Shown here: positions 23,383 to 32,530 of the stretch, piece after piece
Position numbering within the stretch: position 1 is the first letter of the stretch
How the letters are laid out: every line of letters starts with the position of its first letter
DNA from: Eikenella glucosivorans
Lineage (GTDB): Bacteria; Pseudomonadota; Gammaproteobacteria; Burkholderiales; Neisseriaceae
DNA: 64,000 nucleotides
Assembly: GCF_016025525.2 (NCBI RefSeq)
Contig: NZ_JACSGR010000002.1
Coordinates: 124,001 to 188,000 of the forward strand
Reading direction: 5' to 3'
Position numbers and translations under genes: made by a program
Notes under the pieces: generated by a model
The model's database searches: none
What the model saw: the letters and a program-made list of their open reading frames with translations, nothing else
Told to the model about the DNA's origin: nothing

Positions 23383-24540
23383 TCAGTATGTGCCTTCCAC
23401 CAAAATATCGCGGGTAACGTCGTGGATGTTGCGGTGGCCGGTGAAGGCCATGGTGATGTCCATTTCGTTGTAGAGGATTTCCAGCGCGCGGGTGACGCCG
23501 GCTTCGCCGTAGGCACCGAGGCCGTAGATGTAGGGGCGGCCGATGAGCACGCCGCGCGCGCCCAGCGCCCAGGCGCGCAGGATGTCTTGCCCGCTGCGGA
23601 TGCCGCCGTCCATCCACACTTCGATGTCGGAGCCAACGGCGGATACCACGTCGGGCAGGGCGCGGATGGAGGAGGGGGCGCCGTCGAGCTGGCGGCCGCC
23701 GTGGTTGGACACGACAATGGCGTCGGCGCCGCTTTTCACGGCGGCTTCGGCGTCTTCGGGCAGCATGATGCCTTTGATGATGAGCTTGCCGCCCCATTCG
23801 TCTTTGATGCGGGCCACATCGCTCCAGCTTAAGCTCGGGTCGAACTGTTCGGCAGTCCAGGCGGAGAGGGAGCTCATGTCGCTCACACCCTTAACGTGGC
23901 CTTCGATGTTGCCGAAGCCGCGGCGGTTGGTGTTGAGCATGCCCAGACCCCATTCGGGTTTGGTGGCGAGGTTGAGCAGATTGAGCAGGGTGGGTTTGGG
24001 CGGGGTGGAGAGGCCGTTTTTGATGTCTTTGTGGCGCTGGCCGAGCACTTGCAAATCGGCGGTGAGCACGAGGGCGGAGCATTGGGAGGCTTTGGCGCGG
24101 CGGATGAGGTTGCTCATGAATTCGCGGTCGCGCATCACGTAGAGCTGAAACCAGAAGGGGTCGGGACTGTTGGCGGCCACGTCTTCGATGGAGCAGATGC
24201 TCATGGTGGAGAGGGTGTAGGGCACGCCGAATTTGGCGGCGGCGCGGGCGGCGAGGATTTTGCCGTCGGCATGCTGCATGCCGGTGAGGCCGACGGGGGC
24301 GAGGGCGAGCGGCATCTTCACGTCTTGCCCGACCATTTGGGTGGCGAGGCTGCGGTTTTCCATGTCCACCAGCACTTTTTGGCGAAAGAGGATGCTTTGG
24401 AAATCGGCTTCGTTGGCGCGGTAGGTGGATTCGGTCCAGGAGCCGGTGTCGGCGTAGTCGTAGAACATTTTGGGCACTTTGCGGCGGGCGATGCGCTGCA
24501 AATCGGCGATGCAGGTGATTTTGCTCAGATTGGGTGTCAT
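23383..24540 (-). CDS. lldD: FMN-dependent L-lactate dehydrogenase
   Basis: A 385-residue member of the FMN-dependent alpha-hydroxy acid dehydrogenase family. It oxidises L-lactate to pyruvate at the inner membrane and passes electrons to the quinone pool. YDYADTGSWTE lies near the N-terminus, LALAPVGLTGMQH follows, and VVSNHGGRQLDGAPSS holds the active-site His and Arg. WMDGGIRSGQDILRA and GRPYIYGLGA form the FMN phosphate site. Neisseria use host lactate in the same way. No regulator or permease gene is adjacent. Confidence 0.95.
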   Translation of the reverse strand: MTPNLSKITCIADLQRIARRKVPKMFYDYADTGSWTESTYRANEADFQSILFRQKVLVDMENRSLATQMVGQDVKMPLALAPVGLTGMQHADGKILAARAAAKFGVPYTLSTMSICSIEDVAANSPDPFWFQLYVMRDREFMSNLIRRAKASQCSALVLTADLQVLGQRHKDIKNGLSTPPKPTLLNLLNLATKPEWGLGMLNTNRRGFGNIEGHVKGVSDMSSLSAWTAEQFDPSLSWSDVARIKDEWGGKLIIKGIMLPEDAEAAVKSGADAIVVSNHGGRQLDGAPSSIRALPDVVSAVGSDIEVWMDGGIRSGQDILRAWALGARGVLIGRPYIYGLGAYGEAGVTRALEILYNEMDITMAFTGHRNIHDVTRDILVEGTY

Positions 24541-24652
24541 GGGGATGCCTTTGTTGGTATGGCTATGGAAGGGGCCGCCGCTGATGTGTGGCGGGGAATG
24601 GCGGGCATTATAGCGCTAAAGCGGCGGGGCTTCATGTGCGGCGGGAATGGGA

Positions 24653-24694
24653 AAAGGCTACCTGAAAACCTATGTGGGTTTTCAGGTAGCCTTT
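24653..24694. terminator. Inverted DUS hairpin
   Basis: AAAGGCTACCTGAAAACC and its complement form an 18-bp perfect stem around TATGTG. It lies downstream of the lipoprotein gene (minus strand) and upstream of lldD, so it should end the lipoprotein transcript. Confidence 0.75.
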
Positions 24695-24762
24695 AATTCG
24701 GATGAGGCCGGCTGAAAATAGCCCTGCTAAATTTCAGGCAGCCTTAATTGGATCTGGCCGGA

Positions 24763-25254
24763 TTATTTGTCGAGGCGGCGGGTTTCGAGGATGCTGCCGT
24801 CGGCTACCAGTTTGGCCAGGTCGGCGCGTTTCACCGGAATGCGCTCGGATTCGTCCCAAGTGATGTCGGCCAAATCGCCGTTCAGGTCGTTTCTGGCTCC
24901 GCGCGGGTTGTCCCAGGCGGCGTCTTCGGTAATGACGATGAGGCGGTCGGGCTGCACTTCAACCACTTTCATCAGACCGTAGGAAACTTCCTGCTCGCGG
25001 CCTTTGTTGTCGCCGAAATCGGCTGCGGAGAAGTCGCTGAGTTTGGCGGCGTAGAGGTCGCCCACTTGGGGATCGGCCAGGATCGGATCCAGGTCGGCAG
25101 CAGCCGGAGCGGCAGGCTGTTCGGCAACGCTGGCGGCGCTGGCTTCGGAAGCCGGCTGGGCGGGCGCAGAGGCGGCGGGGGCGGAGCCGTTGTTTTGGCC
25201 GCCGCAGGCTGCCAATACGGAAATGAGGGCTAAAGCGAGCAAGTGTTGTTTCAT
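24763..25254 (-). CDS. Putative lipoprotein, Ala/Pro-rich linker
   Basis: A 163-residue lipoprotein with lipobox LAAC (Cys17) followed by GGQNNG and a long Ala/Pro/Ser linker (about residues 24-53). A small folded domain follows (DPQVGDLYAAKLSDFSA to the C-terminus RRLDK). The domain contains YGLMKVVEVQPDRLIVITEDAAWDNPRGA and DITWDESERIPVKRADL, which looks beta-rich, but I cannot name it. It probably faces the periplasm from the inner or outer membrane. It is transcribed toward lldD and ends at a strong DUS hairpin. Confidence 0.65.
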   Translation of the reverse strand: MKQHLLALALISVLAACGGQNNGSAPAASAPAQPASEASAASVAEQPAAPAAADLDPILADPQVGDLYAAKLSDFSAADFGDNKGREQEVSYGLMKVVEVQPDRLIVITEDAAWDNPRGARNDLNGDLADITWDESERIPVKRADLAKLVADGSILETRRLDK

Positions 25255-25479
25255 GGTGGAAGAGTCCTTTAGTAGTTGAATTCAGGGCTTTCGTGTCCGA
25301 AAACGGGGGTATTATCGCTGGTTTACGGAAAATATACAAATTATTACGCTGCGGGCGGCGGAAAGTTTGCGGGCAGCCGGCCGAAAGCGTGGCCTGTGTT
25401 GCCTTTTGGGCAGCCTTTGGCGGCGTGGGCTGGCTGAAAATAATACGGGCACTTTACATGCAGCTTGGAATTGCGGTTT

Positions 25480-25521
25480 GAGGCTACCTGAAAACCTGCC
25501 GCACTGTTTTCAGGTAGCCTC
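25480..25521 (-). terminator. DUS hairpin at the mutS stop
   Basis: GAGGCTACCTGAAAAC and GTTTTCAGGTAGCCTC form a 16-bp stem around a 10-base loop. The mutS stop (25510-25512) is part of the right arm. Confidence 0.7.
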
Positions 25522-28107
25522 TTGCGCGGCGGCGGCCTGTTGTTGCAGTTGGTACAGCAGGTCGAGGGCTTGGCGGGGGGTGAGCTCGTCGGGGTGCAGT
25601 GCGGCGAGCTCTTGCAGCAGGGGATGGCTGGCCGGGTTTGGGGCGGGCTCGGCGGAGCCGATGTCGTGTTCGGCGCTTGCGGGCAGGTTGAACATGTCCA
25701 TCTGCGGGCGGTGGGCGGCGGCTTGGGTTTCGAGCTCTTCGAGGTGTTTCTGCGCGGCTTTGAGGGCGGGGGCTGGCAGGCCGGCGAGTTTGGCCACGGC
25801 GATACCGTAGCTTTTTTCGGCGGGGCCGGGCTCGATATGGTGCAGGAAGACGATGTCGCGGCCTTCTTCGAGGGCGGAGAGGTGCATATTGACAGCGGCG
25901 TTGTGTTGTTCGGGCAGGCGGGTGAGCTCGAAATAATGGGTGGCGAAGAGGCTGAAGGATTGGTTTTTCTGGATGAGGTGTTCGGCCACGGCTTGGGCCA
26001 GCGCGAGGCCGTCGAAGGTGGAGGTGCCGCGGCCGACTTCGTCCATGAGCACGAGGGATTGCTCGGTGGCATGGCGCAGGATGTAGGCGGTTTCGCTCAT
26101 TTCCACCATGAAGGTGGAGCGGTTGGCGGCGAGATCGTCGGAGGCGCCGATGCGGGTGAAAATTTGGTCGATGGGGCCGATACGTGCGGCTTCGGCGGGC
26201 ACGAAGCTGCCGGTGTGGGCGAGCAATACGATGTGAGCGACTTGCCGCATATAGGTGGATTTGCCGCCCATATTGGGGCCGGTGAGCAGCATGAGGCGGT
26301 GTTTGTGGTCGAGGCGGGTGTGGTTGGGGGTGAAGTGTGGCACTTGGCGCTCGACCACGGGGTGGCGGCCGTTGTCGATGTCGATGCCGGGGTAGTCGGC
26401 AAACTGGGGGGCGCGGTAGCCGTGTTCGGCGGCGAAAAGGGCGAAGCAGCAGAGCACGTCGAGCGCGGCGGCGGCTTTGGCGCTGCGCTGGAGGAGGGGC
26501 AGCTGCTGTTGCAATTCTTGCAACAGGTTGTCGTAGAGGCGTTTTTCGAGGGCGAGGGCACGCTCTTGGGCGTTGAGCACTTTGTCTTCGAAGGTTTTGA
26601 GCTCGGGGGTGATGAAGCGTTCGGCGTTTTTCAGGGTTTGGCGGCGCTGGTAGTCGGCGGGGGCTTCGGTGGCTTGGATTTTGGAAAGCTCGATGTAGAA
26701 GCCGTGCACGCGGTTGTATTCGACTTTGAGGGTGGAAAGGCCGGTGCGTTCGCGTTCGCGCGCTTCGAGTTCGAGCAGGAAGTCGCTGCCGTGGTTTTGG
26801 ATGCGGCGCAGTTCGTCGAGCTCGGGGGAGAAGCCGTGGTTGATGACGCCGCCGTCGCGCAGCCATACGGCTGGCTCGGGCAGGATGGTTGCTTGCAGGC
26901 GCTCGGCAACGGCGGCGCCTTGGGGAAAGATGTCGGATAAGGTGTTGAGCAGGCTGCTTTCAGGTAGCCTCAGTTGGGCGAGGGTGGCGAGGCTGTCGCG
27001 CAGGCCGGCGAGGTCGCGCGGGCGGGCGGAGCCGACGGCGATGCGGGCGGCGATGCGTTCGATGTCGGCGATGTTTTTCAGGTAGCCTTGCAGGGCGGGG
27101 TAGTCGTTTTGCAGGGCGGCTACGGCTTCTTGGCGGGCGCGGATGTGCTGGCGGTTGCGCAGGGGGTTGTGCAGCCATTGGGCGAGCAGGCGGCTGCCCA
27201 TGTTGCTGGCGCAGTAATCGAGGGTGGAGAAGAGGGTGGGCTCTTTTTTGCCGCCGAGGGTGGCGGTGATTTCGAGGTTGCGGCGGGTGGCGGCGTCCAT
27301 GCCGATGTGTTGCTGCTCGGTTTCGAGGCTGAGGTTGTCGAGGTGGCGGGGCAGGCGGGATTGGGTGTGGCGGATGTAGTTGAGCAGGGCGCCGGCGGCG
27401 CCGATGGCGGGGTCGTGCTCGCCGGCCTGGAGGCCGAAGCCGAGCAGGTCTTGGCTGCCGAAGTAGTCGGTGAGCAGGGTGTAGGCGCTGTCGGGGGCGA
27501 ACTGCCAGTCGTGCAGGCGGGTGGGCTGGCAGTTTTCAGGTAGCCTCAAGTGGGCGGCGGCCTGGTCGGGCAGCAGAACTTCGGCGGCTTGCAGGCGGGC
27601 GAGTTCGTCGGCCAGCTGGGCGGGGGGGATGATTTTGGCTTTGAATTCGCCGCTTTGCAGGGAGGCCCAGGCGAGGCCGACGGGCTGTTTGGCTTTGCCG
27701 CCCCAGGCTACGGCGGCGATGCGGTTGGTTTCTTTGTCTTCGAGGAGGGCGGCGTCGGTGAGGGTGCCGGGGGTGATGATGCGCACCACTTCGCGCGCCA
27801 CGGGGCCTTTGCCGGCGCCTACTTCGCCCACTTGCTCGCAAATGGCCACACTGCGGCCGAGCTTCACCAGTTTGGCCAGGTATTGCTCAGCGGCATGGTG
27901 CGGCACGCCGGCCATTTTGACGGGCTCGCCGTTGAGCTGGCCGCGGGTGGTGAGCGTGATGTCGAGCAGGCGAGCGGCTTCTTCGGCGTCGGTGAAGAAG
28001 AGTTCGTAGAAGTCGCCCATGCGGTAGAACAGCAGTTTGTCGGCATGCTGCGCTTTGATGTCGAGATATTGCTGCATCATGGGGGAGACGGCGCTTTTGC
28101 GGCTCAT
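25510..28107 (-). CDS. mutS: DNA mismatch repair protein MutS
   Basis: MutS recognises mismatches and recruits MutL. The 865-residue protein is full length. The mismatch-binding Phe-x-Glu appears as GDFYELF at about residues 32-38; the connector, lever and clamp domains follow. The ATPase domain has the Walker A GPNMGGKST and the Walker B region LVLMDEVGRGTSTFDG. Three internal DUS encode Leu-Pro-Glu-Asn, Gly-Tyr-Leu-Lys-Asn and Leu-Pro-Glu-Ser, and a fourth supplies the last residues and stop (Glu-Ala-Thr-stop). Dense DUS in genome-maintenance genes is a known trend in this family. It is divergent from mltA. Confidence 0.97.
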   Translation of the reverse strand: MSRKSAVSPMMQQYLDIKAQHADKLLFYRMGDFYELFFTDAEEAARLLDITLTTRGQLNGEPVKMAGVPHHAAEQYLAKLVKLGRSVAICEQVGEVGAGKGPVAREVVRIITPGTLTDAALLEDKETNRIAAVAWGGKAKQPVGLAWASLQSGEFKAKIIPPAQLADELARLQAAEVLLPDQAAAHLRLPENCQPTRLHDWQFAPDSAYTLLTDYFGSQDLLGFGLQAGEHDPAIGAAGALLNYIRHTQSRLPRHLDNLSLETEQQHIGMDAATRRNLEITATLGGKKEPTLFSTLDYCASNMGSRLLAQWLHNPLRNRQHIRARQEAVAALQNDYPALQGYLKNIADIERIAARIAVGSARPRDLAGLRDSLATLAQLRLPESSLLNTLSDIFPQGAAVAERLQATILPEPAVWLRDGGVINHGFSPELDELRRIQNHGSDFLLELEARERERTGLSTLKVEYNRVHGFYIELSKIQATEAPADYQRRQTLKNAERFITPELKTFEDKVLNAQERALALEKRLYDNLLQELQQQLPLLQRSAKAAAALDVLCCFALFAAEHGYRAPQFADYPGIDIDNGRHPVVERQVPHFTPNHTRLDHKHRLMLLTGPNMGGKSTYMRQVAHIVLLAHTGSFVPAEAARIGPIDQIFTRIGASDDLAANRSTFMVEMSETAYILRHATEQSLVLMDEVGRGTSTFDGLALAQAVAEHLIQKNQSFSLFATHYFELTRLPEQHNAAVNMHLSALEEGRDIVFLHHIEPGPAEKSYGIAVAKLAGLPAPALKAAQKHLEELETQAAAHRPQMDMFNLPASAEHDIGSAEPAPNPASHPLLQELAALHPDELTPRQALDLLYQLQQQAAAAQEAT

Positions 28108-28368
28108 GGAGGCTACCTGAAAAATAGAAAGGCGGAGGCAGGTATTGTAGCCGATGCGGCGGTGGGCGAAGTGTTTGTGCTTGTAAAAAGGTTTGCCCGG
28201 CAGCCGGGGCGAGTGGTTAAATCCTGCCCGTTTACGCCTGCGGCCGCCGTAAAGGGGCAGTTTGGGCCAGATCGCGCCGGAAGCGGCGCGAGACGGGCAG
28301 CGGCAAGCGCGTATTATTTGTTAATTTCTTTCAGCGGTATAAACCCTCTTTACGGAATTTCGACGGAA

Positions 28369-29667
28369 ATGGCAGGAAAATTTCTTTCTCTACGCAAGGG
28401 CTGGCTTTTGCTGCCGGCCTTGCTGCTGGGCGGCTGTTTTTTTCATTCGCACAAACCGTCTGGCGGCGGCGCGGTTTCGGCTTTGCCGCCGGGGCAACGC
28501 CATGCGGAAGGTTACCAGTATCGGGTTTCAGGTAGCCCGGCGGGGTATAAGGTGGTGTCGTTTGCCGCCCTGCCGCAGTGGGCGCAGCAGGATTTCGGCG
28601 CCGGCTTGGAGGCCTTCCGCAAGAGCTGCCTCGCGCTAAAAAACCGGCCGCAGTGGCAGAGTGTGTGCGCGCAGGCCGGCAACACCCGCAAGCACGCTGC
28701 CCGGCAGTTTTTCGAAACTTATTTCACGCCTTGGGAAGTGAACCATAACGGCCAGCTGGGCGGCACGATTACCGGCTACTATGAGCCGGTGCTGCAAGGC
28801 AGCACGCAGCAGACGGTGCAGGCGCGTTTCCCGATTTACGGCGTGCCGAACGATTTGGTTACCGTGCCGCTGGTGGGTGCGCCGCAGTCGGGCAGCGTCC
28901 GTATCCGCCTTACCGGCCCCAACAGTGGGCAGATTGCCACCAACGGCGAATACACGGCCAATTTGGCTGATTTCCCTGGCCGCGAAAAAAGCCGAACGCT
29001 GAAGGGAAGGATTTCAGGTAGCCGCTTGGTGCCGTATTACACCCGTGCCGAAATCAATGCCGGCGCGCTGAGCGGGCGTGCACCGGTGCTGGCTTATGCC
29101 AACGACCCGGTCGAGCTGTTCTTCCTGCATATCCAAGGCTCAGGGAGGCTGCGTACGCCGGACGGGCGGTTTGTCCGCTTAGGTTTTGCCGATAAAAACG
29201 ATCATCCGTATGCTTCGATCGGCCGTTACATGGCTGACCGTGGCTACCTGCCGCTGGCACAGACCAGCATGCCGAAAATCCGCGATTGGCTGCGTGCCCA
29301 TCCCGACAAGTTGGCCGAAGTGTTGGGGAAAAACCCCAGTTATGTGTTTTTCCGCCAACTGCCCGACAGTAACGACGGGCCGATCGGTTCCCTTGGCGTG
29401 CCGCTCACCGGCGGCTACTCGGGTGCGGTGGATAAGCGGTTTATCACGCTAGGGGCGCCGCTGTTCCTCGCTACCGCCCATCCGGAAACCGGTCGTGCGC
29501 TCAACCGCTTAATGATGGCGCAAGATACCGGCAGCGCCATCAACGGCGCAGTGCGGGTGGATTTTTTCTGGGGCTACGGTGACGAGGCCGGCAGGGTGGC
29601 CGGGCGTATGAAGCAGACCGGTTATGTGTGGCAGTTGCTGCCGAACGGGATGCTGCCTCAACAGTAG
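28369..29667 (+). CDS. mltA: Membrane-bound lytic murein transglycosylase A
   Basis: MltA (GNA33 in meningococcus) cleaves peptidoglycan to 1,6-anhydro-muropeptides at the outer membrane. The product has 432 residues and a lipoprotein signal with lipobox LLGGC. GTITGYYEPVLQGS begins the MltA barrel domain, and the C-terminal 3D domain contains QDTGSAINGAVRVDFFWGYGDEA with its conserved aspartates. The open frame begins much further upstream, antisense to mutS; the ATG at 28369 is chosen from the signal peptide and ACGGAA upstream. DUS-like sequences in the gene encode Ser-Gly-Ser at two places. It is transcribed divergently from mutS. Confidence 0.95.
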   Translation: MAGKFLSLRKGWLLLPALLLGGCFFHSHKPSGGGAVSALPPGQRHAEGYQYRVSGSPAGYKVVSFAALPQWAQQDFGAGLEAFRKSCLALKNRPQWQSVCAQAGNTRKHAARQFFETYFTPWEVNHNGQLGGTITGYYEPVLQGSTQQTVQARFPIYGVPNDLVTVPLVGAPQSGSVRIRLTGPNSGQIATNGEYTANLADFPGREKSRTLKGRISGSRLVPYYTRAEINAGALSGRAPVLAYANDPVELFFLHIQGSGRLRTPDGRFVRLGFADKNDHPYASIGRYMADRGYLPLAQTSMPKIRDWLRAHPDKLAEVLGKNPSYVFFRQLPDSNDGPIGSLGVPLTGGYSGAVDKRFITLGAPLFLATAHPETGRALNRLMMAQDTGSAINGAVRVDFFWGYGDEAGRVAGRMKQTGYVWQLLPNGMLPQQ

Positions 29668-29769
29668 GCGAAAGTTGAAATGGGGCAAGTTTTAGTCGGC
29701 TGAGTGCGGTCAGATGTGTCCAATCCGGCCAGATGCCTTGCCTAAAAGCGCATAGATTGATGAATCCGT

Positions 29770-29799
29770 TTGAATCAAACGTGTAAATTAATATATACT
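29770..29799 (+). promoter_or_regulatory. Promoter of the GTPase/Roadblock operon
   Basis: TTGAAT (29770-29775) and TATACT (29794-29799) with an 18-base spacer, about 90 bases upstream of the first ATG, in an AT-rich stretch after mltA. It is the best sigma-70-like match in this gap. Confidence 0.55.
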
Positions 29800-29891
29800 T
29801 TAGGCTAAATTTCAACATTTGTGTTTTGAAAGACGTTAAGAGACGTAGGATGAATATTTTCATTCAATTATGTTTAGGGAGGGTGGGATAA

Positions 29892-31397
29892 ATGGATCTG
29901 ATGATTCTGATTCCGCTATTAGTGGTGCTGGCTGGATTGATTTTCGTCCAGCGTCGCCAGAAGCAACAGGCGCAAGCCAGTGCCGAAGCTGATAAAAAAG
30001 GCCGTGGTAAGGGCAAGCGATCCCAAGCTAAAACGACGGCGAAGCGTTCGGCTGCTGTTGCCGAACGTCAGCCTGTAACGGCGGTAGAGTCTGAGCCGGA
30101 TGTTACTGTGGGCGAAGACTGGGGTTGGGAAGCGGTTCCTGATGTAGAGGTTGAGGAAGCTGCTACCGTATCTCAAGAAGTGGATGCGCTGACTGAGTAT
30201 AAAGTTTACAAGCAATTCGGCTATCACGAAAAAGCAGCCGAATCTTTGTCGCAATATCTGACTTCCGGTTCATCTGCAATCAGTGAAGGCATGCGCAGTA
30301 CGCTGGTTAATGAACTGGTACAACTGTGGCTGGATGCGAAAAAACCGGACGAGTTGGCTGAAACGCTGCGGCAGTTCGGTAGCGTGCTGACTAAAGCCCA
30401 AATTGAAGACTATATCAAGCAGGGTTTGGCTATCGATAAGAACAACCTGAATCTGCGTGTGTTGGCAGAAGAGGTGTTGGGCTGGGGCGTGCAACAGACT
30501 TCAGCCGAAATCGGTGAGCGTACCGGCTTGGATGCACCTACTCAGGCGAAACAGAAAAGCCGCCGTGCTGCTGTGCCGGGGGATGCTGCCAACGAGCAGA
30601 AGGCTGCGGAACTATCCGCTGCTAAAGTTCGTAAAGAGTTGGTTACCAATTCCAAATATGCTGGTGCTATTTTGGTGCATGATGAGGAAAAAGCTGCTTT
30701 GATGGGTTTTATGCAGCCTGAATCCGGTTACCGTCTAATGAAGGACCGTTTGGCCTATGATGCTGCGGTTAGCTATGCAAATAAAGCCATCCGCCAGGCA
30801 AATAAGCCAGCTGCCTTGATTATCGATGCGTTGAGTTTGGATTATAAGAATCGGAATATCGATCGCTTCGCTCAACATCTGTGGCAGTTGTATTACACAC
30901 TTGGCCAATATGGCCGCCAAGTTAAGGAAAGAATGCTGGGTTGGGGCTTAAATTTGGGGGAACATCCTATTTTTACTCAGCTGGAAGCTAATCCGAATGA
31001 ATCTCAGCTGAGAGATATGGGGATTGCTTACGGCTTCTTGGAACGCGGCAGTAGTACTCAAAAAGCACATCGCAAACCATTAATCAGAACACGAACTGAT
31101 GACATAAGCGTAAAACAAACGCCTGCAGAAAAAGTGTTGCGCGATGTAGAATCTTTGTTGATGTATGGTCAGCTTGATGAAGCAATGAACCTGTTGGAAG
31201 AATCCATTTTGGAATACCCCAGCGAATCGCAGCTATATATTACCCTGTTCGATATCTGTGAGCGTGCAGAGGAATGGGAGCGTTTGGAGCAGGTGTTGCA
31301 TAAAATACGTGCCAATATCCAGCATCCGCCAGAGGAAGTGGTGTTGGCAATGAGCCAACTGCTGCAAAAGATCAATTACGGTTCTGTTCGGACATAA
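29892..31397 (+). CDS. Membrane-anchored TPR protein, first gene of GTPase operon
   Basis: A 501-residue protein with an N-terminal membrane helix (about residues 2-20), a Lys/Arg/Gln-rich segment (21-55) and an acidic linker (65-100). Mostly helical repeats follow: one group starts at YKVYKQFGYHEKAAESLSQYL (from about 102) and a TPR-like group at the end (EKVLRDVESLLMYGQLDEAMNLLEESILEYP). The domain order (membrane helix, charged linker, TPR) resembles the cytoplasmic part of FimV-like polar hub proteins, but I cannot claim homology. GGGAGGG precedes the ATG. It is four bases upstream of the receiver-like gene; all five genes to 34121 look co-transcribed. Confidence 0.7.
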   Translation: MDLMILIPLLVVLAGLIFVQRRQKQQAQASAEADKKGRGKGKRSQAKTTAKRSAAVAERQPVTAVESEPDVTVGEDWGWEAVPDVEVEEAATVSQEVDALTEYKVYKQFGYHEKAAESLSQYLTSGSSAISEGMRSTLVNELVQLWLDAKKPDELAETLRQFGSVLTKAQIEDYIKQGLAIDKNNLNLRVLAEEVLGWGVQQTSAEIGERTGLDAPTQAKQKSRRAAVPGDAANEQKAAELSAAKVRKELVTNSKYAGAILVHDEEKAALMGFMQPESGYRLMKDRLAYDAAVSYANKAIRQANKPAALIIDALSLDYKNRNIDRFAQHLWQLYYTLGQYGRQVKERMLGWGLNLGEHPIFTQLEANPNESQLRDMGIAYGFLERGSSTQKAHRKPLIRTRTDDISVKQTPAEKVLRDVESLLMYGQLDEAMNLLEESILEYPSESQLYITLFDICERAEEWERLEQVLHKIRANIQHPPEEVVLAMSQLLQKINYGSVRT

Positions 31398-31400
31398 TAA

Positions 31401-32519
31401 ATGACTAACAACGCAATCCCCCAAGTGAAAACAGTCCATATTATGCTGCTGGGCATGGAAGAGCGCCAATATGCGATGTTTCGTATGGCTTTCAAAATGC
31501 ATGGCATTACTAATTATGAGCTGGTTACGGTGGAGCAGGGTATTCAGCCTGATATAGTGCTGGCCGATGCTGATACTGACGTGCAGATTTGGAAAGATGC
31601 CAGAAGCCAGTTTCCAGAGGCAAAAGTGGTGTATTTCTCCAGCTCTCCACCACCGGTAACCGCTCCTTATTTAGCCAAACCGATTAAATTTGATACTCTG
31701 TTTTTAAGTCTGAAAAATCTTCAGCAGGGTAACGGTATTTGGGTGGTTAGTGGCAGCCGACCAGAACCAGCTTCTTCCCAAGTTATACCTGAAGCTGAAA
31801 AAGGTCATGTTCCACAGCAATCTCCGGCAACAGTTGTATCAATTGATCATTTTGATGAAGATGGAGGCTTACTTGGTGAAGTCCGCAAAGCGGCAAAGCA
31901 GGAAGCCGACGTTGCAGTAATGCACAATGGGAAACCGGTACTATTGGTTTTCCCCTCAATCCAAAAAGTTCTGCTGGCAACAGACTCGGAAACGCTCAAA
32001 TCTCTATGTGAACAGAAATTCGTAGATTTGCAGACACGAGTGATTACGGAAGAACATCTCAAGGCTAAGGCTAAACTTTCCATTAGTGCCTGTTTATGGC
32101 AGCTGGCAATTTGGACTGGTAATGGCCGCTTCCCTAAAGTTATTAATAAAAATACGGTATTCCGGGTGAAAAGCTGGCCCAATCTGACTAGGTTGGCTCC
32201 TTTGGCTGAATCCATGCGCTTATCAGCTTTTTTAACTAAAGCTTCAGGTAGCCTCCCGATTCTGCATAAGCTGATGCTGATCGACAACAAAGACTTAGCT
32301 GATTATTTGACTGCCGCCTATGTGACCGATCATTTGGTTATAGAGACTTCAATGCAAGCAGAGCAGCCGGCAGCCGGCCAAGTAAGACATGCTACCCAAG
32401 CTCAAACTATCCAGCGTCCGGAGAGCGTGCACGCTAGACAGCATGATGATTCGGAAGAACACGAACCGAGACAGCGCGGATTGCTGCAACGTTTGATGAA
32501 TAAAATTATTGGCCGATAA
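31401..32519 (+). CDS. Receiver-like regulator of GTPase operon
   Basis: A 372-residue protein. The first 110 residues follow the response-regulator fold: VHIMLLGMEE (acidic pair in the usual Asp-Asp place), QPDIVLADAD (strand 3, candidate phospho-acceptor Asp), KVVYFSS (Ser) and PYLAKPIKFDTLF with the conserved Lys-Pro. Residues about 150-335 form a second domain I do not recognise (GEVRKAAKQEADVAVMHNGKPVLLVFP to LHKLMLIDNKDLADYL). A basic tail ends in LLQRLMNKIIGR, a possible amphipathic membrane helix. No DNA-binding domain is evident, so protein-protein signalling is inferred. A DUS encodes Ala-Ser-Gly-Ser-Leu. Confidence 0.65.
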   Translation: MTNNAIPQVKTVHIMLLGMEERQYAMFRMAFKMHGITNYELVTVEQGIQPDIVLADADTDVQIWKDARSQFPEAKVVYFSSSPPPVTAPYLAKPIKFDTLFLSLKNLQQGNGIWVVSGSRPEPASSQVIPEAEKGHVPQQSPATVVSIDHFDEDGGLLGEVRKAAKQEADVAVMHNGKPVLLVFPSIQKVLLATDSETLKSLCEQKFVDLQTRVITEEHLKAKAKLSISACLWQLAIWTGNGRFPKVINKNTVFRVKSWPNLTRLAPLAESMRLSAFLTKASGSLPILHKLMLIDNKDLADYLTAAYVTDHLVIETSMQAEQPAAGQVRHATQAQTIQRPESVHARQHDDSEEHEPRQRGLLQRLMNKIIGR

Positions 32520-32530
32520 AGGAATATAAC

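Noticed and set aside
25522..26940. 472-residue plus-strand frame opposite mutS
   Set aside because: Antisense shadow of MutS; no family features.
29892..31397. FimV as the name for the first gene of the GTPase operon
   Set aside because: No LysM domain or periplasmic part; similarity is limited to overall layout (membrane helix, charged linker, TPR), so no gene symbol was assigned.
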